Source: DATBDM01 sp034664425
Lineage (GTDB): Bacteria > Actinomycetota > Thermoleophilia > Solirubrobacterales > Solirubrobacteraceae
Reading direction: 5' to 3'
Length of the DNA: 64,000 bases
Assembly: GCA_034664425.1 (NCBI GenBank)
Contig: JAXDHR010000096.1
Span: 10,709 to 74,708, forward strand
Shown here: piece by piece, positions 44,207-54,933 of the stretch
Layout: each line of letters starts with the position of its first letter
How positions within the stretch are numbered: position 1 is the first letter of the stretch
Notes under the pieces: model-generated
Databases searched by the model: none
What the model saw: the letters and a program-made list of their open reading frames with translations, nothing else
What the model was told of the DNA's origin: nothing
Translations under genes and position numbers: made by a program

Positions 44207-44212
44207 TAGAAT
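44207..44212 (+). promoter_or_regulatory. -10 element of rpoZ (leaderless)
   Basis: TAGAAT is close to the TATAAT consensus and ends 7 bases before the rpoZ ATG, so the mRNA probably begins at the ATG. No ribosome-binding site is visible, which agrees with this. The -35 region is poor. Confidence 0.5.
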
Positions 44213-44219
44213 CCCCTGC

Positions 44220-44447
44220 ATGATCTCCCCTCGCGTCGACCGCCTGCTCGACCACGTTGACTCCAACTACGCCAGCGTGATCGTCGCCGCCAAGCGGGCA
44301 CGGCAGATCAACTCCTACTACCACAACCTCGGCGAGGGCACCTTCGAGGAGTTCCCGCCCCCGATGGTGGACACGGGCTCGAAGAACTACCTCACGATCG
44401 CCCTCGAAGAGGTCGCGAGCGGCAAGATCAACTACCACTACCGGTAG
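44220..44447 (+). CDS. rpoZ: RNA polymerase omega subunit
   Basis: 75 residues. Small subunit that supports beta' folding and RNA polymerase assembly. The conserved core is visible: RVDRLLDHVDSNYASVIVAA, KRARQINSYYHNLGEG and LTIALEEVASGKINYHYR. The first few residues are MISP. It follows gmk, the usual order gmk-rpoZ-coaBC. The ATG has a TAGAAT element 8-13 bases upstream and no ribosome-binding site. Confidence 0.94.
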   Translation: MISPRVDRLLDHVDSNYASVIVAAKRARQINSYYHNLGEGTFEEFPPPMVDTGSKNYLTIALEEVASGKINYHYR

Positions 44448-44468
44448 GAAGCCACACCCCCTCCCGCC

Positions 44469-45740
44469 ATGGCCCGTCTCCTGCTCGGGGTCAGCGGCGG
44501 GATCGCCGCCTACAAGGCGCTGGAGCTGACGCGCCTGGCCATGAAGGCCGGGCACAGCGTCCGCGTCGTGCAGACCGAGGCCGCGACGCGCTTCGTCGGT
44601 CCGGCCTCCTTCGCCGGCATCACCGGCGCGCCGGTGCTGCTGACCGAGTGGGAGCCGGATCCGCTGCGCGGGGCCTTCCCGGGCGACCCGCTGCCGGCTC
44701 ACGCGCCGCTCTCGCACCTGGCGCTCGTCGAGCACGCCGACGCCTTCCTGATCGCGCCCGCCTCGGCGAACACGGTCGCCAAGCTCGCTCACGGGCTCGC
44801 CGACAACCTGCTGACGTCGGCGGCGCTCGCGTGCCGCGCGCCGCTCGTGATCGCTCCGGCGATGAACGCCGCGATGTACGAGCACCCGGCCACCCAGGGA
44901 AACCTCTCCCGCCTGCGCGAGCGGGGGGTGATCGTGCTCGAGCCCGGGACCGGTTCGCTGGCCTCGATCGGCGAGCACGGGATCGGGCGGCTGCCCGATC
45001 CGCCCGAGCTGCTCGCCGCGGTCGAGGCGGCGATCGCCGGGGAAGCGGGCGCCGACTCGGCGCACATGGCCGGCCTGCGCGTGCTCGTCACCGCAGGCGG
45101 CACGCGCGAGCCGATCGACGCGGTCCGCTACGTCGGCAACCGTTCCTCCGGCCGCATGGGCTACGCGCTCGCGGAGGAGGCCGCGCGGCGGGGCGCGGCG
45201 GTCACCGTGATCGCCGCGAACGTGTCGCTGCCGGCGCCGGCCGGCGTCGCCGTGGTCCCCGTGGTGACCGCCGCCGAGCTCGCCGCGGCGTGCGCCGAGC
45301 GCTTCGACGCGACCGACGTGCTGCTGATGGCCGCCGCCGTCGCCGACTACCGCCCGGCCGCCCCGCACGCGGGCAAGCTCAAGAAGGACGCGACGGGCGA
45401 GGCACTCGAGCTGCGCCTGGAGCGCACCGAGGACGTGCTGTCGAGCCTCGCCGCACGGCGCCGGCCCGGGCAGCTGCTGATCGGCTTCGCCGCCGAGCAC
45501 GGGGAGGAGGCGATCGCCTACGGACGCGCCAAGCGCGAGCGCAAGGGGCTCGACGCGGTCGTCGTCAACGACGTCGGGGCGCCCGGGATCGGCTTCGACA
45601 CCCCCGACAACGAGGTGGTGATCCTGCTGGACTCGGAGGAGCTCCGCGTGCCACGATCGAGCAAGGCCGAGGTCGCGCGCGTAATCCTCGACACGGTGCT
45701 TAGCCGACGTTCATATACCGAAAGCAAGGTGCGCCGCTGA
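44469..45740 (+). CDS. coaBC: CoaBC: phosphopantothenoylcysteine decarboxylase / phosphopantothenate-cysteine ligase
   Basis: 423 residues; two consecutive steps of coenzyme A synthesis. The CoaC flavoprotein half opens LLLGVSGGIAAYKALELTRL, with the active-site His in PLSHLALVEHAD, LIAPASANTVAKLAHGLAD, and PAMNAAMYEHP. The CoaB half starts at VLVTAGGTREPIDAVRYVGN, followed by RSSGRMGYALAEE. It has MAAAVADYRP, the Lys motif AGKLKKD and VVVNDVG. The flap region reads TGSLASIGEHGIGRL, without the Cys found in E. coli Dfp (ACG). The last 30 bases are unusually A/T-rich (TTCATATACCGAAAG) and may hold the promoter of the next operon. Confidence 0.95.
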   Translation: MARLLLGVSGGIAAYKALELTRLAMKAGHSVRVVQTEAATRFVGPASFAGITGAPVLLTEWEPDPLRGAFPGDPLPAHAPLSHLALVEHADAFLIAPASANTVAKLAHGLADNLLTSAALACRAPLVIAPAMNAAMYEHPATQGNLSRLRERGVIVLEPGTGSLASIGEHGIGRLPDPPELLAAVEAAIAGEAGADSAHMAGLRVLVTAGGTREPIDAVRYVGNRSSGRMGYALAEEAARRGAAVTVIAANVSLPAPAGVAVVPVVTAAELAAACAERFDATDVLLMAAAVADYRPAAPHAGKLKKDATGEALELRLERTEDVLSSLAARRRPGQLLIGFAAEHGEEAIAYGRAKRERKGLDAVVVNDVGAPGIGFDTPDNEVVILLDSEELRVPRSSKAEVARVILDTVLSRRSYTESKVRR

Positions 45741-45742
45741 CC

Positions 45743-46714
45743 ATGGAGCCGATCGAGCCGGTACCCGAGAACGTCGCCCCCGAGGCGGTCGAGGCGGCGG
45801 TCGGCGTGGCGGAGCGCATCGCGGGCAACGTGCGCCGCGCGGTGAAGGTTCGCGACGAGGTGCTCGAGCGCGTGCTCGTGGCCCTCTTCGCCGAGGGCCA
45901 CATCCTCGTCGAGGACTACCCGGGCGTCGGCAAGACGGCGCTCGCACGGGCGCTGTCGCGCTCGGTCGACTGCGCGTTCGCGCGCGTCCAGTGCACCGCC
46001 GACCTGCTGCCCGCCGACATCGTCGGCACGAACGTCTACAACCAGCGCGAGGCGCGCTTCGAGTTCCGGCCGGGTCCGATCTTCGCCAACGTCGTGCTCG
46101 TCGACGAGGTCAACCGCGCCTCGCCGAAGACGCAGTCAGGCCTGCTCGAGTGCATGCAGGAGCGCCACGTCACCGTCGACGCGCATTCGCACGAGCTGGC
46201 GCGGCCGTTCCTCGTCTTCGCGACGCAGAACCCGGTCGAGTACGAGGGCACCTACCCGCTGCCCGAGGCCCAGGTCGACCGCTTCATGGTCCGGCTGTCG
46301 CTCGGCTACCCCGACGCCGAGGCCGAGGCGGGCATGCTCGCCGGCCACGAGAGCGGCGATCGCGTGCTCGAGCTCGAGCAGGTGGCCGACCGCGCCGAGG
46401 TGCTCGATGCGATCGAGGCCGGGATGCGCGTGCACGCGTCCAAGGCGCTACGCGACTACGTCGTCGCGCTGCTGCGCCGCACGCGCGCCGACGAGCGCGT
46501 CGAGCTCGGCGCCTCCCCGCGCGCCGGCCTGATGCTGCTGCGCGCCGCGAAGGCTCGCGCGCTCGTCCAGGGCCGCGACCACGCGCTGCCCGACGATGTG
46601 CAGGCGCTCGCGCCGTCCGTCCTCGCGCACCGGCTGATGCTCGTCCCCGAGGCGGCGGGGATCGAGCGGGCGACGATCGTCGCCGACGCCGTGTCGGCGA
46701 CGCCGGCGCTGTAG
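45743..46714 (+). CDS. MoxR-family AAA+ ATPase
   Basis: 323 residues. Walker A is DYPGVGKTALARAL (residues about 55-68), Walker B VVLVDEVNRASPKTQSGLLE, sensor 1 FATQNPVEYEGTYPLPEAQV, and the C-terminal lid has ASPRAGLMLLRAAKARALVQ. MoxR ATPases act as chaperones that help insert metals or assemble complexes with von Willebrand-type partners. It is followed by a DUF58 protein and a transglutaminase-like membrane protein, a very common trio of unknown overall function, probably at the cell envelope. It starts 2 bases after the coaBC stop. Confidence 0.93.
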   Translation: MEPIEPVPENVAPEAVEAAVGVAERIAGNVRRAVKVRDEVLERVLVALFAEGHILVEDYPGVGKTALARALSRSVDCAFARVQCTADLLPADIVGTNVYNQREARFEFRPGPIFANVVLVDEVNRASPKTQSGLLECMQERHVTVDAHSHELARPFLVFATQNPVEYEGTYPLPEAQVDRFMVRLSLGYPDAEAEAGMLAGHESGDRVLELEQVADRAEVLDAIEAGMRVHASKALRDYVVALLRRTRADERVELGASPRAGLMLLRAAKARALVQGRDHALPDDVQALAPSVLAHRLMLVPEAAGIERATIVADAVSATPAL

Positions 46715-46722
46715 GGGCGTCC

Positions 46723-47820
46723 GTGCGTTCGGCGGCAGGCTGCGCGAGCCTTGGGCTCGTGCTGCTGCTCGTCGCCGGCACCTTCGACGCGGAGCCGCTC
46801 TACGTCACGGGCTCGGCGCTGCTGCTGCTCGGACTCGGCGCCGCCGCGTGGATCGGGCTCGGCGCCCGGGGCGCCCGTGTCCAGCGTGCGATCAGCCGCC
46901 GCAGCGTGGTCGAGGAGGAGCCGCTCCGGGTCGAGATCGACGCCTTCGCCGGCCGGTTGCCGCTGCCGCCCGGGTGGATCGACGAGCCGCTGCTGCCCGA
47001 GCCCGTGCGCTTCAAGCCGGGCGGCCGGCGCGCGCGGGTCCGGGTCGAGGTGACCTTCGCCCGCCGCGGGCGGCGCGTGCTCGAGCCGCCCGCGCTCGTG
47101 CTGCGCGACCCGTTCGGCCTCGCCGAGCGCACGGTCCGCGGCACGCACGGCGACGAGCTGCTCGTGCTTCCGCGGACCTCGCCGGTCGTGGCGACGGGTG
47201 GCGGTGGGGACGCGGTCGCCGCCCATGCGCGAGCCGCGCTGATCGCCGCGGCCGAGACCGAGATCGACGGCCTGCGCCCCGCGCGCGAAGGGTCACCGGC
47301 CTCGCGCATCCACTGGCCGGCGCTCGCGCGCGGTGCCGGGCTGATGGAGCGCAAGTTGATCTCCGAGGCCGACTCGCGCCCGCTGGTGGTGCTCGATCCG
47401 CGCTCGCCGACCTCCCCCGATGCGCTCGACGCCGCGGTTCGCGCCGCCGCCTCGCTCACCCTCCACTTCGCGCGCCGCCGGGGCTGCGCGCTGCTGCTCC
47501 CGGGCGACCGCCGCGCGATCGTGGTCGAGCCCGATCTGCTCGGCTGGCCGCAGTCGCACGTGCGGCTGGCGCTCGTCGCCGATCACACCGGCCCGTCGCT
47601 CGTCGCAGCGCAGAACCGTCGCGGGCTCGTGATGCTCGTCGCGGCCCGGCCGCTGGACCGGCCGCCGCGCGGGCTCGGGCGCACCCCGGGCGGCTGCCTG
47701 CTGATCATCCCCGCCGAGCTGCCCGGGCGCCGTGCCGTGATCGAGGTCTCGGGCTGCTTCGGCTACGTCGCCACCCGCACGGGCGCCGCGGCCGCGCTGG
47801 CGGCCACCGGAGGCGGCTGA
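46723..47820 (+). CDS. DUF58 domain membrane protein
   Basis: About 365 residues, start GTG. Two N-terminal membrane helices (residues about 5-20 and 27-42) are followed by a soluble domain. The DUF58 hallmark is GLRPAREGSPASRIHWPALA followed by RGAGLMERKL, matching the family RxYxxGDxxRxIdWkasART-type motif, then PLVVLDPRSPTSPDALDAAV at the von Willebrand-A-like part. DUF58 proteins pair with MoxR ATPases. The stop overlaps the next gene as TGATG. Confidence 0.85.
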   Translation: MRSAAGCASLGLVLLLVAGTFDAEPLYVTGSALLLLGLGAAAWIGLGARGARVQRAISRRSVVEEEPLRVEIDAFAGRLPLPPGWIDEPLLPEPVRFKPGGRRARVRVEVTFARRGRRVLEPPALVLRDPFGLAERTVRGTHGDELLVLPRTSPVVATGGGGDAVAAHARAALIAAAETEIDGLRPAREGSPASRIHWPALARGAGLMERKLISEADSRPLVVLDPRSPTSPDALDAAVRAAASLTLHFARRRGCALLLPGDRRAIVVEPDLLGWPQSHVRLALVADHTGPSLVAAQNRRGLVMLVAARPLDRPPRGLGRTPGGCLLIIPAELPGRRAVIEVSGCFGYVATRTGAAAALAATGGG

Positions 47821-50030
47821 TGGACGCGCGCGACGCACGCGATCCGACGCTCCCGCTGCCGGTCGCGCGCGGGCTCGCGTTCGTGCTGCTCGCCGGCTTC
47901 GCGGTCCTGCACTGGATGGCGCTCCTCGAGCCGGGGGTGCCGGGGCGCGGCGGCGTCGCGCTGCTGGTCGCGGCCGCCGCGGCAGCGGCGCTGTGGGCGG
48001 CGCGGCGGCTGCCGGGGCGCCTCCCGCACGTCGCCGGGCTGGGCATCGCGGCCGTCGCGATCGTGCTGGCGATGCTCGCCGGAGGAATCCCGCGCGGACA
48101 GCTGCATCCCTCGCACTGGAACGAGCTGGTCTCAGGGATCTCGCGCGGCATCCAGGCGCTGCCCGGGGTCCGGGTCCCCTACCGCGGGCTTGATCCGTGG
48201 ATCCGCCTCGTGATCCCGGTGGGCGGCGCGGCGCTCGTCGCCCTCGCCGCGCTGGCGGCGTTCTGGCCGCGGCGCAACGGCCGCCTCGGCGTTCCGCTGC
48301 TGGCCCTGCTCGTGCTCGTCGTGCTCTACGCGGTCCCGACCGTGACGCTGAGCTTCAGCGGCGAGTTCCTGCGCGGCGCGCTCCTGGCGATGCTCGTGCT
48401 CGCCTTCCTGCGCCTCGAGCGGCTACGCGTCCGCGACGTCCGCTCGGCCGGCGCGGTGGCCGCCGTGGCCGTGGTCGGCGGGCTCCTGATCGCGCCACTG
48501 ATCAACGGCGGCTCGCCGTGGTTCGACTACGAGGCGTGGGCCCTCGACGCCTCGACCTCGAAGACCACCGCGTACTCGTGGGACCACTCCTACGGCCCGC
48601 TGCGCTGGCCGCGCGACGGACGCGAGATGCTGCGCGTGCGCGCCAAGCGGCCGGCGTACTGGAAGGCCGAGAACCTCACGACGTTCGACGGGCGTCACTG
48701 GATCCACGCCGACGACGGCTTCTCGAGCGACATCTCGACGCCGCAGGACCCGCAGGCGGTCGACCGCTGGACGGAGCGCATCCGCGTGACGGTGCAGGAC
48801 CTGCGCACGTCGCAGTTCATCACCGGCGGCTACGCCTTCGACGTCAACTCGCCCGGCGACCTCGCGACGATGCAGGGCGACGGGACGTTCGGGTCGCCGC
48901 GCGTGCTCCAGCGCGGCGACGCCTACACCGCGCAGATCTACTCCCCGCAGCCGACGGAGGAGGAGCGCCACGCGGCGCCCCCGCCCGACGACCGCGTCGT
49001 CTGGCCCTACTTGCGGCTGTGGCTGCCGCAGAAGCCGCCGCGGCCCGTGAATCCGACCGTCTCGCAGCTCGTGTACTTCCCCACCTACGGCAGCGGCGAG
49101 CCGCCGGCGGCGCCCCAGGACGGGACGACGTCGGGGAGCATCGCGGTGGCCCGCGACGTGCTCGACCATGGCCCGTACGCCGGCGTATGGAAGCTCGTGC
49201 AGCGGCTCAAGCGCGGGACCCACGACCAGGAGGACTACGTCGCGAAGGTGCTGCGCTACCTCGGCGGCGACGCCTTCTCCTACACCGAGTCCCCGCCCGT
49301 GGACGGCCAGAACCTCGCCGGCTTCCTGCTCAAGGCGAAGTCCGGCTACTGCCAGCAGTACTCCGGCGCGATGGCGCTGCTGCTGCGCATGGGCGGCGTC
49401 CCGGCCCGCGTGTCCACCGGCTTCACCTCGGGCGCGCTCGACCGCAAGGCGAACGAGTACGTCGTCCGCGACCTCGACGCGCACTCCTGGGTCGAGGTCT
49501 GGTACTCGGGCATCGGCTGGGTCACCTTCGACCCGACACCGGCGGCGGCCCCGCCGCGCAACCAGCCCGACGAGGCGACCGGAACGGGGCCGACGGGCGC
49601 GTCGCCGCGGGCGCCCCTGCTGCCGGGCGACAAGGGCGGCACGCGGATCCCGCTCGCCGCGGTCGCCGAGCCCGCGCCGTGGTGGCGCATCCCGCTGCTC
49701 GCGGTGATCGGGTTGCTGGCGCTCGCCGCGGCGACGTGGGCGGCCTGGCGGATCCGCCGCCCGGGGCGCCCGGCGGTCGACGAGCTCGAGCGCGCGCTGC
49801 GGCGGACGGGCCGGCGCGGCGGACCGGGGACGACCTTGAGCGCGTTGGAGCGCTCCTTCGCGCGGACACCGGCCGCGGCGGCGTACATCCGCACGATCCG
49901 CGAGGCCCGCTACAGCGGCCGCAGCGCGGAGCCGACGCGCTCGCAGCGGCGCGCGCTGCGCAGCGAGCTCGGACGCGGCCACGGCGTCGGCGGCCGGCTG
50001 CGCGCCTGGTGGGCGCTCCCACCGCTCTGA
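47820..50030 (+). CDS. TgpA-like membrane transglutaminase-domain protein
   Basis: 736 residues. About seven N-terminal membrane helices, a large extracytoplasmic transglutaminase/cysteine-protease-like domain and one C-terminal membrane helix (about 625-645), then a basic tail. The catalytic triad can be placed: Cys in KSGYCQQYSGAMALLLRMGG (about 511), His in RDLDAHSWVEVWYSG (about 554) and Asp in VTFDPTP (about 570). This is the DUF3488-transglutaminase architecture of TgpA. With MoxR and DUF58 it forms the standard three-gene envelope module. Its substrate is unknown. Confidence 0.92.
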   Translation: MDARDARDPTLPLPVARGLAFVLLAGFAVLHWMALLEPGVPGRGGVALLVAAAAAAALWAARRLPGRLPHVAGLGIAAVAIVLAMLAGGIPRGQLHPSHWNELVSGISRGIQALPGVRVPYRGLDPWIRLVIPVGGAALVALAALAAFWPRRNGRLGVPLLALLVLVVLYAVPTVTLSFSGEFLRGALLAMLVLAFLRLERLRVRDVRSAGAVAAVAVVGGLLIAPLINGGSPWFDYEAWALDASTSKTTAYSWDHSYGPLRWPRDGREMLRVRAKRPAYWKAENLTTFDGRHWIHADDGFSSDISTPQDPQAVDRWTERIRVTVQDLRTSQFITGGYAFDVNSPGDLATMQGDGTFGSPRVLQRGDAYTAQIYSPQPTEEERHAAPPPDDRVVWPYLRLWLPQKPPRPVNPTVSQLVYFPTYGSGEPPAAPQDGTTSGSIAVARDVLDHGPYAGVWKLVQRLKRGTHDQEDYVAKVLRYLGGDAFSYTESPPVDGQNLAGFLLKAKSGYCQQYSGAMALLLRMGGVPARVSTGFTSGALDRKANEYVVRDLDAHSWVEVWYSGIGWVTFDPTPAAAPPRNQPDEATGTGPTGASPRAPLLPGDKGGTRIPLAAVAEPAPWWRIPLLAVIGLLALAAATWAAWRIRRPGRPAVDELERALRRTGRRGGPGTTLSALERSFARTPAAAAYIRTIREARYSGRSAEPTRSQRRALRSELGRGHGVGGRLRAWWALPPL

Positions 50031-50047
50031 GCCGTCTCTCGGAGCGA

Positions 50048-50075
50048 TTGGAACGCCCGGACGGCCCTTTACACT
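50048..50075 (+). promoter_or_regulatory. Promoter of the TPR gene (TTGGAA-16-TACACT), probably leaderless
   Basis: TTGGAA (50048-50053), 16 bases, TACACT (50070-50075), which ends 8 bases before the ATG. No ribosome-binding site is present, again pointing to a leaderless message. Confidence 0.5.
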
Positions 50076-50083
50076 TGCTCCAC

Positions 50084-50443
50084 ATGGACGACGTGTACGA
50101 CCTCTACCAGCGCGGCCACGCCCTGCTGGCCGACGGGGAGTTCCATCAGGCCACCGTGCCGCTGGCCAAGGCCGCCAGGCTGGAGCCCGAGAAGACGTCG
50201 ATCCGCGAGGCGCTGGGACGCGCGTACTTCCGCTCGCGCCACTTCGAGGAGGCGCGCGCGGAGTTCGAGGCCGTCGTCGAGCAGGCACCCACCAATGACT
50301 ATGCGCTGTTCTGCCTCGGCCGCGCGCTGATGGAGCTGGGCCGTCCGGCCGAGGCGCGCAAGCCGCTCGTGCTCGCCGCCACCATGAAACCGGATCGGCG
50401 CGACTACCGGATCTACCGCGATCGCGCCCGCGCGGCGGCCTGA
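50084..50443 (+). CDS. Small tetratricopeptide-repeat protein
   Basis: 119 residues made of about three TPR units: LYQRGHALLADGEFHQATVP with LAKAARLEPEK, then IREALGRAYFRSRHFEEARA with FEAVVEQAP, then ALFCLGRALMELGRPAEARK. The spacing of Gly/Ala/Tyr/Pro positions is typical. TPR proteins are interaction scaffolds; no partner is known. The gene lies between the transglutaminase operon and the nusA operon with its own promoter-like sequence. Confidence 0.85.
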   Translation: MDDVYDLYQRGHALLADGEFHQATVPLAKAARLEPEKTSIREALGRAYFRSRHFEEARAEFEAVVEQAPTNDYALFCLGRALMELGRPAEARKPLVLAATMKPDRRDYRIYRDRARAAA

Positions 50444-50494
50444 CGACGGGCTGAGAGGGAGCTTGCGGCATGCTCCGGGCTTGCGTCCCGGTGC

Positions 50495-50500
50495 TACCCT
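50495..50500 (+). promoter_or_regulatory. Candidate -10 element of the rimP-nusA operon
   Basis: TACCCT fits TANNNT and would start an RNA near 50507 with a leader of about 87 bases that includes the hairpin at 50536-50559. No clear -35 is visible. Confidence 0.35.
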
Positions 50501-50535
50501 CATGACACAGCTTTCGCGGCCTCGGGCCGTTTTCG

Positions 50536-50560
50536 GAAAGCGGGCGCTCGCCCGCTTTCT
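50536..50560 (+). terminator. Intrinsic-terminator-like hairpin in the rimP-nusA leader
   Basis: GAAAGCGGGCG and CGCCCGCTTTC form a perfect 11-bp stem with a 2-base gap, followed by TTCTTC. Hairpins of the AAAGnGGGC...GCCCnCTTT type precede rimP in many bacteria and are candidates for feedback attenuation by NusA. It may also simply end the upstream TPR transcript. Confidence 0.7.
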
Positions 50561-50593
50561 TCATGTAACAGGACCTTTTTGGAGGGGGTGACG

Positions 50594-51019
50594 ATGAGCG
50601 CGATCCAGGCAGAGATAGAGGCCCGTCTCGCCGAGACGGAGCCCGGCGTTGAGGTGATCCTCGCCGAGGTCGTCGGCGGCCGCCTGGTCCGACTCTTCAT
50701 CGACCACCCGGGCGGCGTCACGCTCGAGCTGTGCGAGCGCGTGACCAAGCAGCTCCCCGAGCTGCGCGAGCGCTACGCGCTCGAGGTCTCCTCGCCCGGC
50801 ACCGAGCGCCCGCTCACCAAGCCCGAGCACTTCCGCCGTTACGTCGGCAGGCGGGCGCGCGTCCGCACCCGCGCTGGTTCTGGAACCCCGCCCACGCGAC
50901 GTTCCTACACGGGCGAGCTGCTGGGAGCGACCGACGACGCGGTGACCGTGGCGGCCGACACCGGCGTCGTGTCGATCGCCTACCACGACATCCATCGATC
51001 GAACCTGCTGGGGGATTAG
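50594..51019 (+). CDS. rimP: Ribosome maturation factor RimP
   Basis: 141 residues. Needed for 30S subunit maturation. The N-terminal domain contains VILAEVVGGRLVRLFIDHPG and the C-terminal domain starts at ALEVSSPGTERPLTKPEHFR, the family signature. YTGELLGATDDAVTV is the Sm-like part. A strong ribosome-binding site (GGAGGGGGTG) precedes ATG 50594. It heads the operon rimP-nusA-ylxR-infB and lies 3 bases from nusA. Confidence 0.94.
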   Translation: MSAIQAEIEARLAETEPGVEVILAEVVGGRLVRLFIDHPGGVTLELCERVTKQLPELRERYALEVSSPGTERPLTKPEHFRRYVGRRARVRTRAGSGTPPTRRSYTGELLGATDDAVTVAADTGVVSIAYHDIHRSNLLGD

Positions 51020-51022
51020 CCC

Positions 51023-52303
51023 ATGTCTCAAGAGCTCGTCGAAGCCGTCAAGGCGCTCGGCCGCGAGAAGGGCATCGCGGAGGAGAAGCTCATGGGCGCC
51101 CTCGAGGACGCCCTGCTCTCCGCCTACAAGAAGCAGCCCGGTGCTGCGCGCTACGCCCGGGTCCGCGTGGATCGCGACTCGGGCGACTTCATCGTCGAGG
51201 AGTTCCTGCTCCCGCCCGAGCTCGAGGACCAGCTCCTCGACGAGGCCGAGGAGCAGGCCACCGGCGCGCTCGAGCGCCGCGTGGATCCGGAGACCGGTGA
51301 GGTCATCATCCCCGAGGCGCCCGACATCGACCCCCAGCGGCTCGCCGACTTCGAGGACCAGATCGAGACCCGCGACGTCACCCCGGCCGACTTCGGCCGG
51401 ATCGCGGCGCAGACCGCCAAGCAGGTGATCCTGCAGCGGATCCGCGAGGCCGAGCGCGACATGATGTTCGAGGAGTACCGCGACCGCGTCGGCGAGCTGA
51501 TCACCGGCATCGTCCAGCAGTCGGACTCCCGCTACACGCTCGTGCAGCTGCGCGAGCGCGTCGAGGCGCTGCTGCCCAAGTCCGAGCAGGTCGACGGCGA
51601 GCGCTACGACCACTCGCAGCGCATCAAGGCCGTCATCAAGGAGGTCTCCTCGTCGACGCGCGGGCCGAGCATCATCGTCTCGCGCCGCGACCCGGAGCTG
51701 ATCAAGAGCCTGTTCGAGCTCGAGGTCCCGGAGATCGCCGACGGCCTGGTGGAGATCACCAACGTCGCCCGCGAGCCCGGCTACCGCTCGAAGATCGCCG
51801 TCGTCTCGCACGCCGACGGCGTCGATCCGGTCGGCGCCTGCGTCGGCCCGCGTGGTTCGCGGGTGCGCATGGTCGTGTCCGAGCTGCGCGGCGAGAAGAT
51901 CGACATCATCCCGTACAACGACGAGCCCGCCCGCTTCGTGGCGAAGGCGCTCAGCCCCGCGCGCGTTCGCGAGGTGCTCGTCGACGACTCCAACCGCCAG
52001 GCGACGGTCATCGTCCCGGACGACCAGCTCTCGCTGGCGATCGGGCGCGAGGGCCAGAACGCGCGCCTCGCCGCCCGCCTCACCGGCTGGCGGGTCGACA
52101 TCCGCTCGGAGACCGACTTCTCCAAGCAGGAGTCCGACGGCGAGTACGAGGAGGGCGAGGAGGACGTCGGCGGCCGCTGTCACGCGATCCTCGCGAACGG
52201 CCGGCGCTGCCCGAACGCCGCCCTGCCCGGATCGCGCTACTGCGGCCTGGACTCCCACCAGGCGCTCGCCAACCAGGACTCCGACGTCGTCGGGCAGACC
52301 TGA
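51023..52303 (+). CDS. nusA: Transcription termination/antitermination factor NusA with a C-terminal Cys/His tail
   Basis: 426 residues. Order: NusA N-terminal RNA-polymerase-binding domain (MSQELVEAVKALGREKGI), S1 domain (about 140-205), and two KH domains (GPSIIVSRRDPELIKSLFEL, GACVGPRGSRVRMVVSELRG, DQLSLAIGREGQNARLAARL). After an acidic linker (EYEEGEED) comes an extra tail with C386, C396, C407 and H412 (RCHAILANGRRCPN, and GSRYCGLDSH). This is the C-x9-C-x10-C-x4-H pattern of DUF5763-like mini zinc fingers, not part of classical NusA. The stop overlaps the ylxR start. Confidence 0.95.
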   Translation: MSQELVEAVKALGREKGIAEEKLMGALEDALLSAYKKQPGAARYARVRVDRDSGDFIVEEFLLPPELEDQLLDEAEEQATGALERRVDPETGEVIIPEAPDIDPQRLADFEDQIETRDVTPADFGRIAAQTAKQVILQRIREAERDMMFEEYRDRVGELITGIVQQSDSRYTLVQLRERVEALLPKSEQVDGERYDHSQRIKAVIKEVSSSTRGPSIIVSRRDPELIKSLFELEVPEIADGLVEITNVAREPGYRSKIAVVSHADGVDPVGACVGPRGSRVRMVVSELRGEKIDIIPYNDEPARFVAKALSPARVREVLVDDSNRQATVIVPDDQLSLAIGREGQNARLAARLTGWRVDIRSETDFSKQESDGEYEEGEEDVGGRCHAILANGRRCPNAALPGSRYCGLDSHQALANQDSDVVGQT

Positions 52304-52547
52304 CGGCGGGAGATTCGCCACGCCGCTGCGCCGGTTGCGGCATGAGCGCCCCGCGCAGCGCGTTGCACCGCTTCGCTACCGTGGAGGGCCGGGTCGTGCC
52401 CGACCCCCACGGGACGTCGCCTGGACGGGGCGCCTGGCTCCATCCCTCCCGTGAGTGCTGGGAGACCGCGGTGGCCCGCCGCGGGTTCCACCGCGCCTTC
52501 AAGACGCCCGTATCCATCCCGCCAGAGACCGTAGACTTCATACACAC

Positions 52548-52575
<28 letters not shown>
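52300..52575 (+). CDS. ylxR: YlxR family RNA-binding protein, CTG start
   Basis: About 91 residues if read from CTG 52300. The family motif RRCAGCGMSAP with its Cys pair lies before the first ATG (52342), and PGRGAWLHPSRECWETAVAR is the second conserved part. There is no ATG, GTG or TTG upstream in this frame, and CTG 52300 overlaps the nusA stop as CTGA, so CTG is the likely start. YlxR lies between nusA and infB in most bacteria and binds RNA. The C-terminus runs 28 bases into infB, and an infB promoter-like TAGACT lies inside the gene. Confidence 0.82.
52532..52537 (+). promoter_or_regulatory. Internal -10 element before infB
   Basis: TAGACT, the same hexamer as before mihF, ends 10 bases before the infB ATG. 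No ribosome-binding site is seen before infB, so a short-leader or leaderless internal transcript is possible. The -35 is weak. Confidence 0.35.
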
Positions 52576-54929
<2,354 letters not shown>

Positions 54930-54933
54930 GGAG

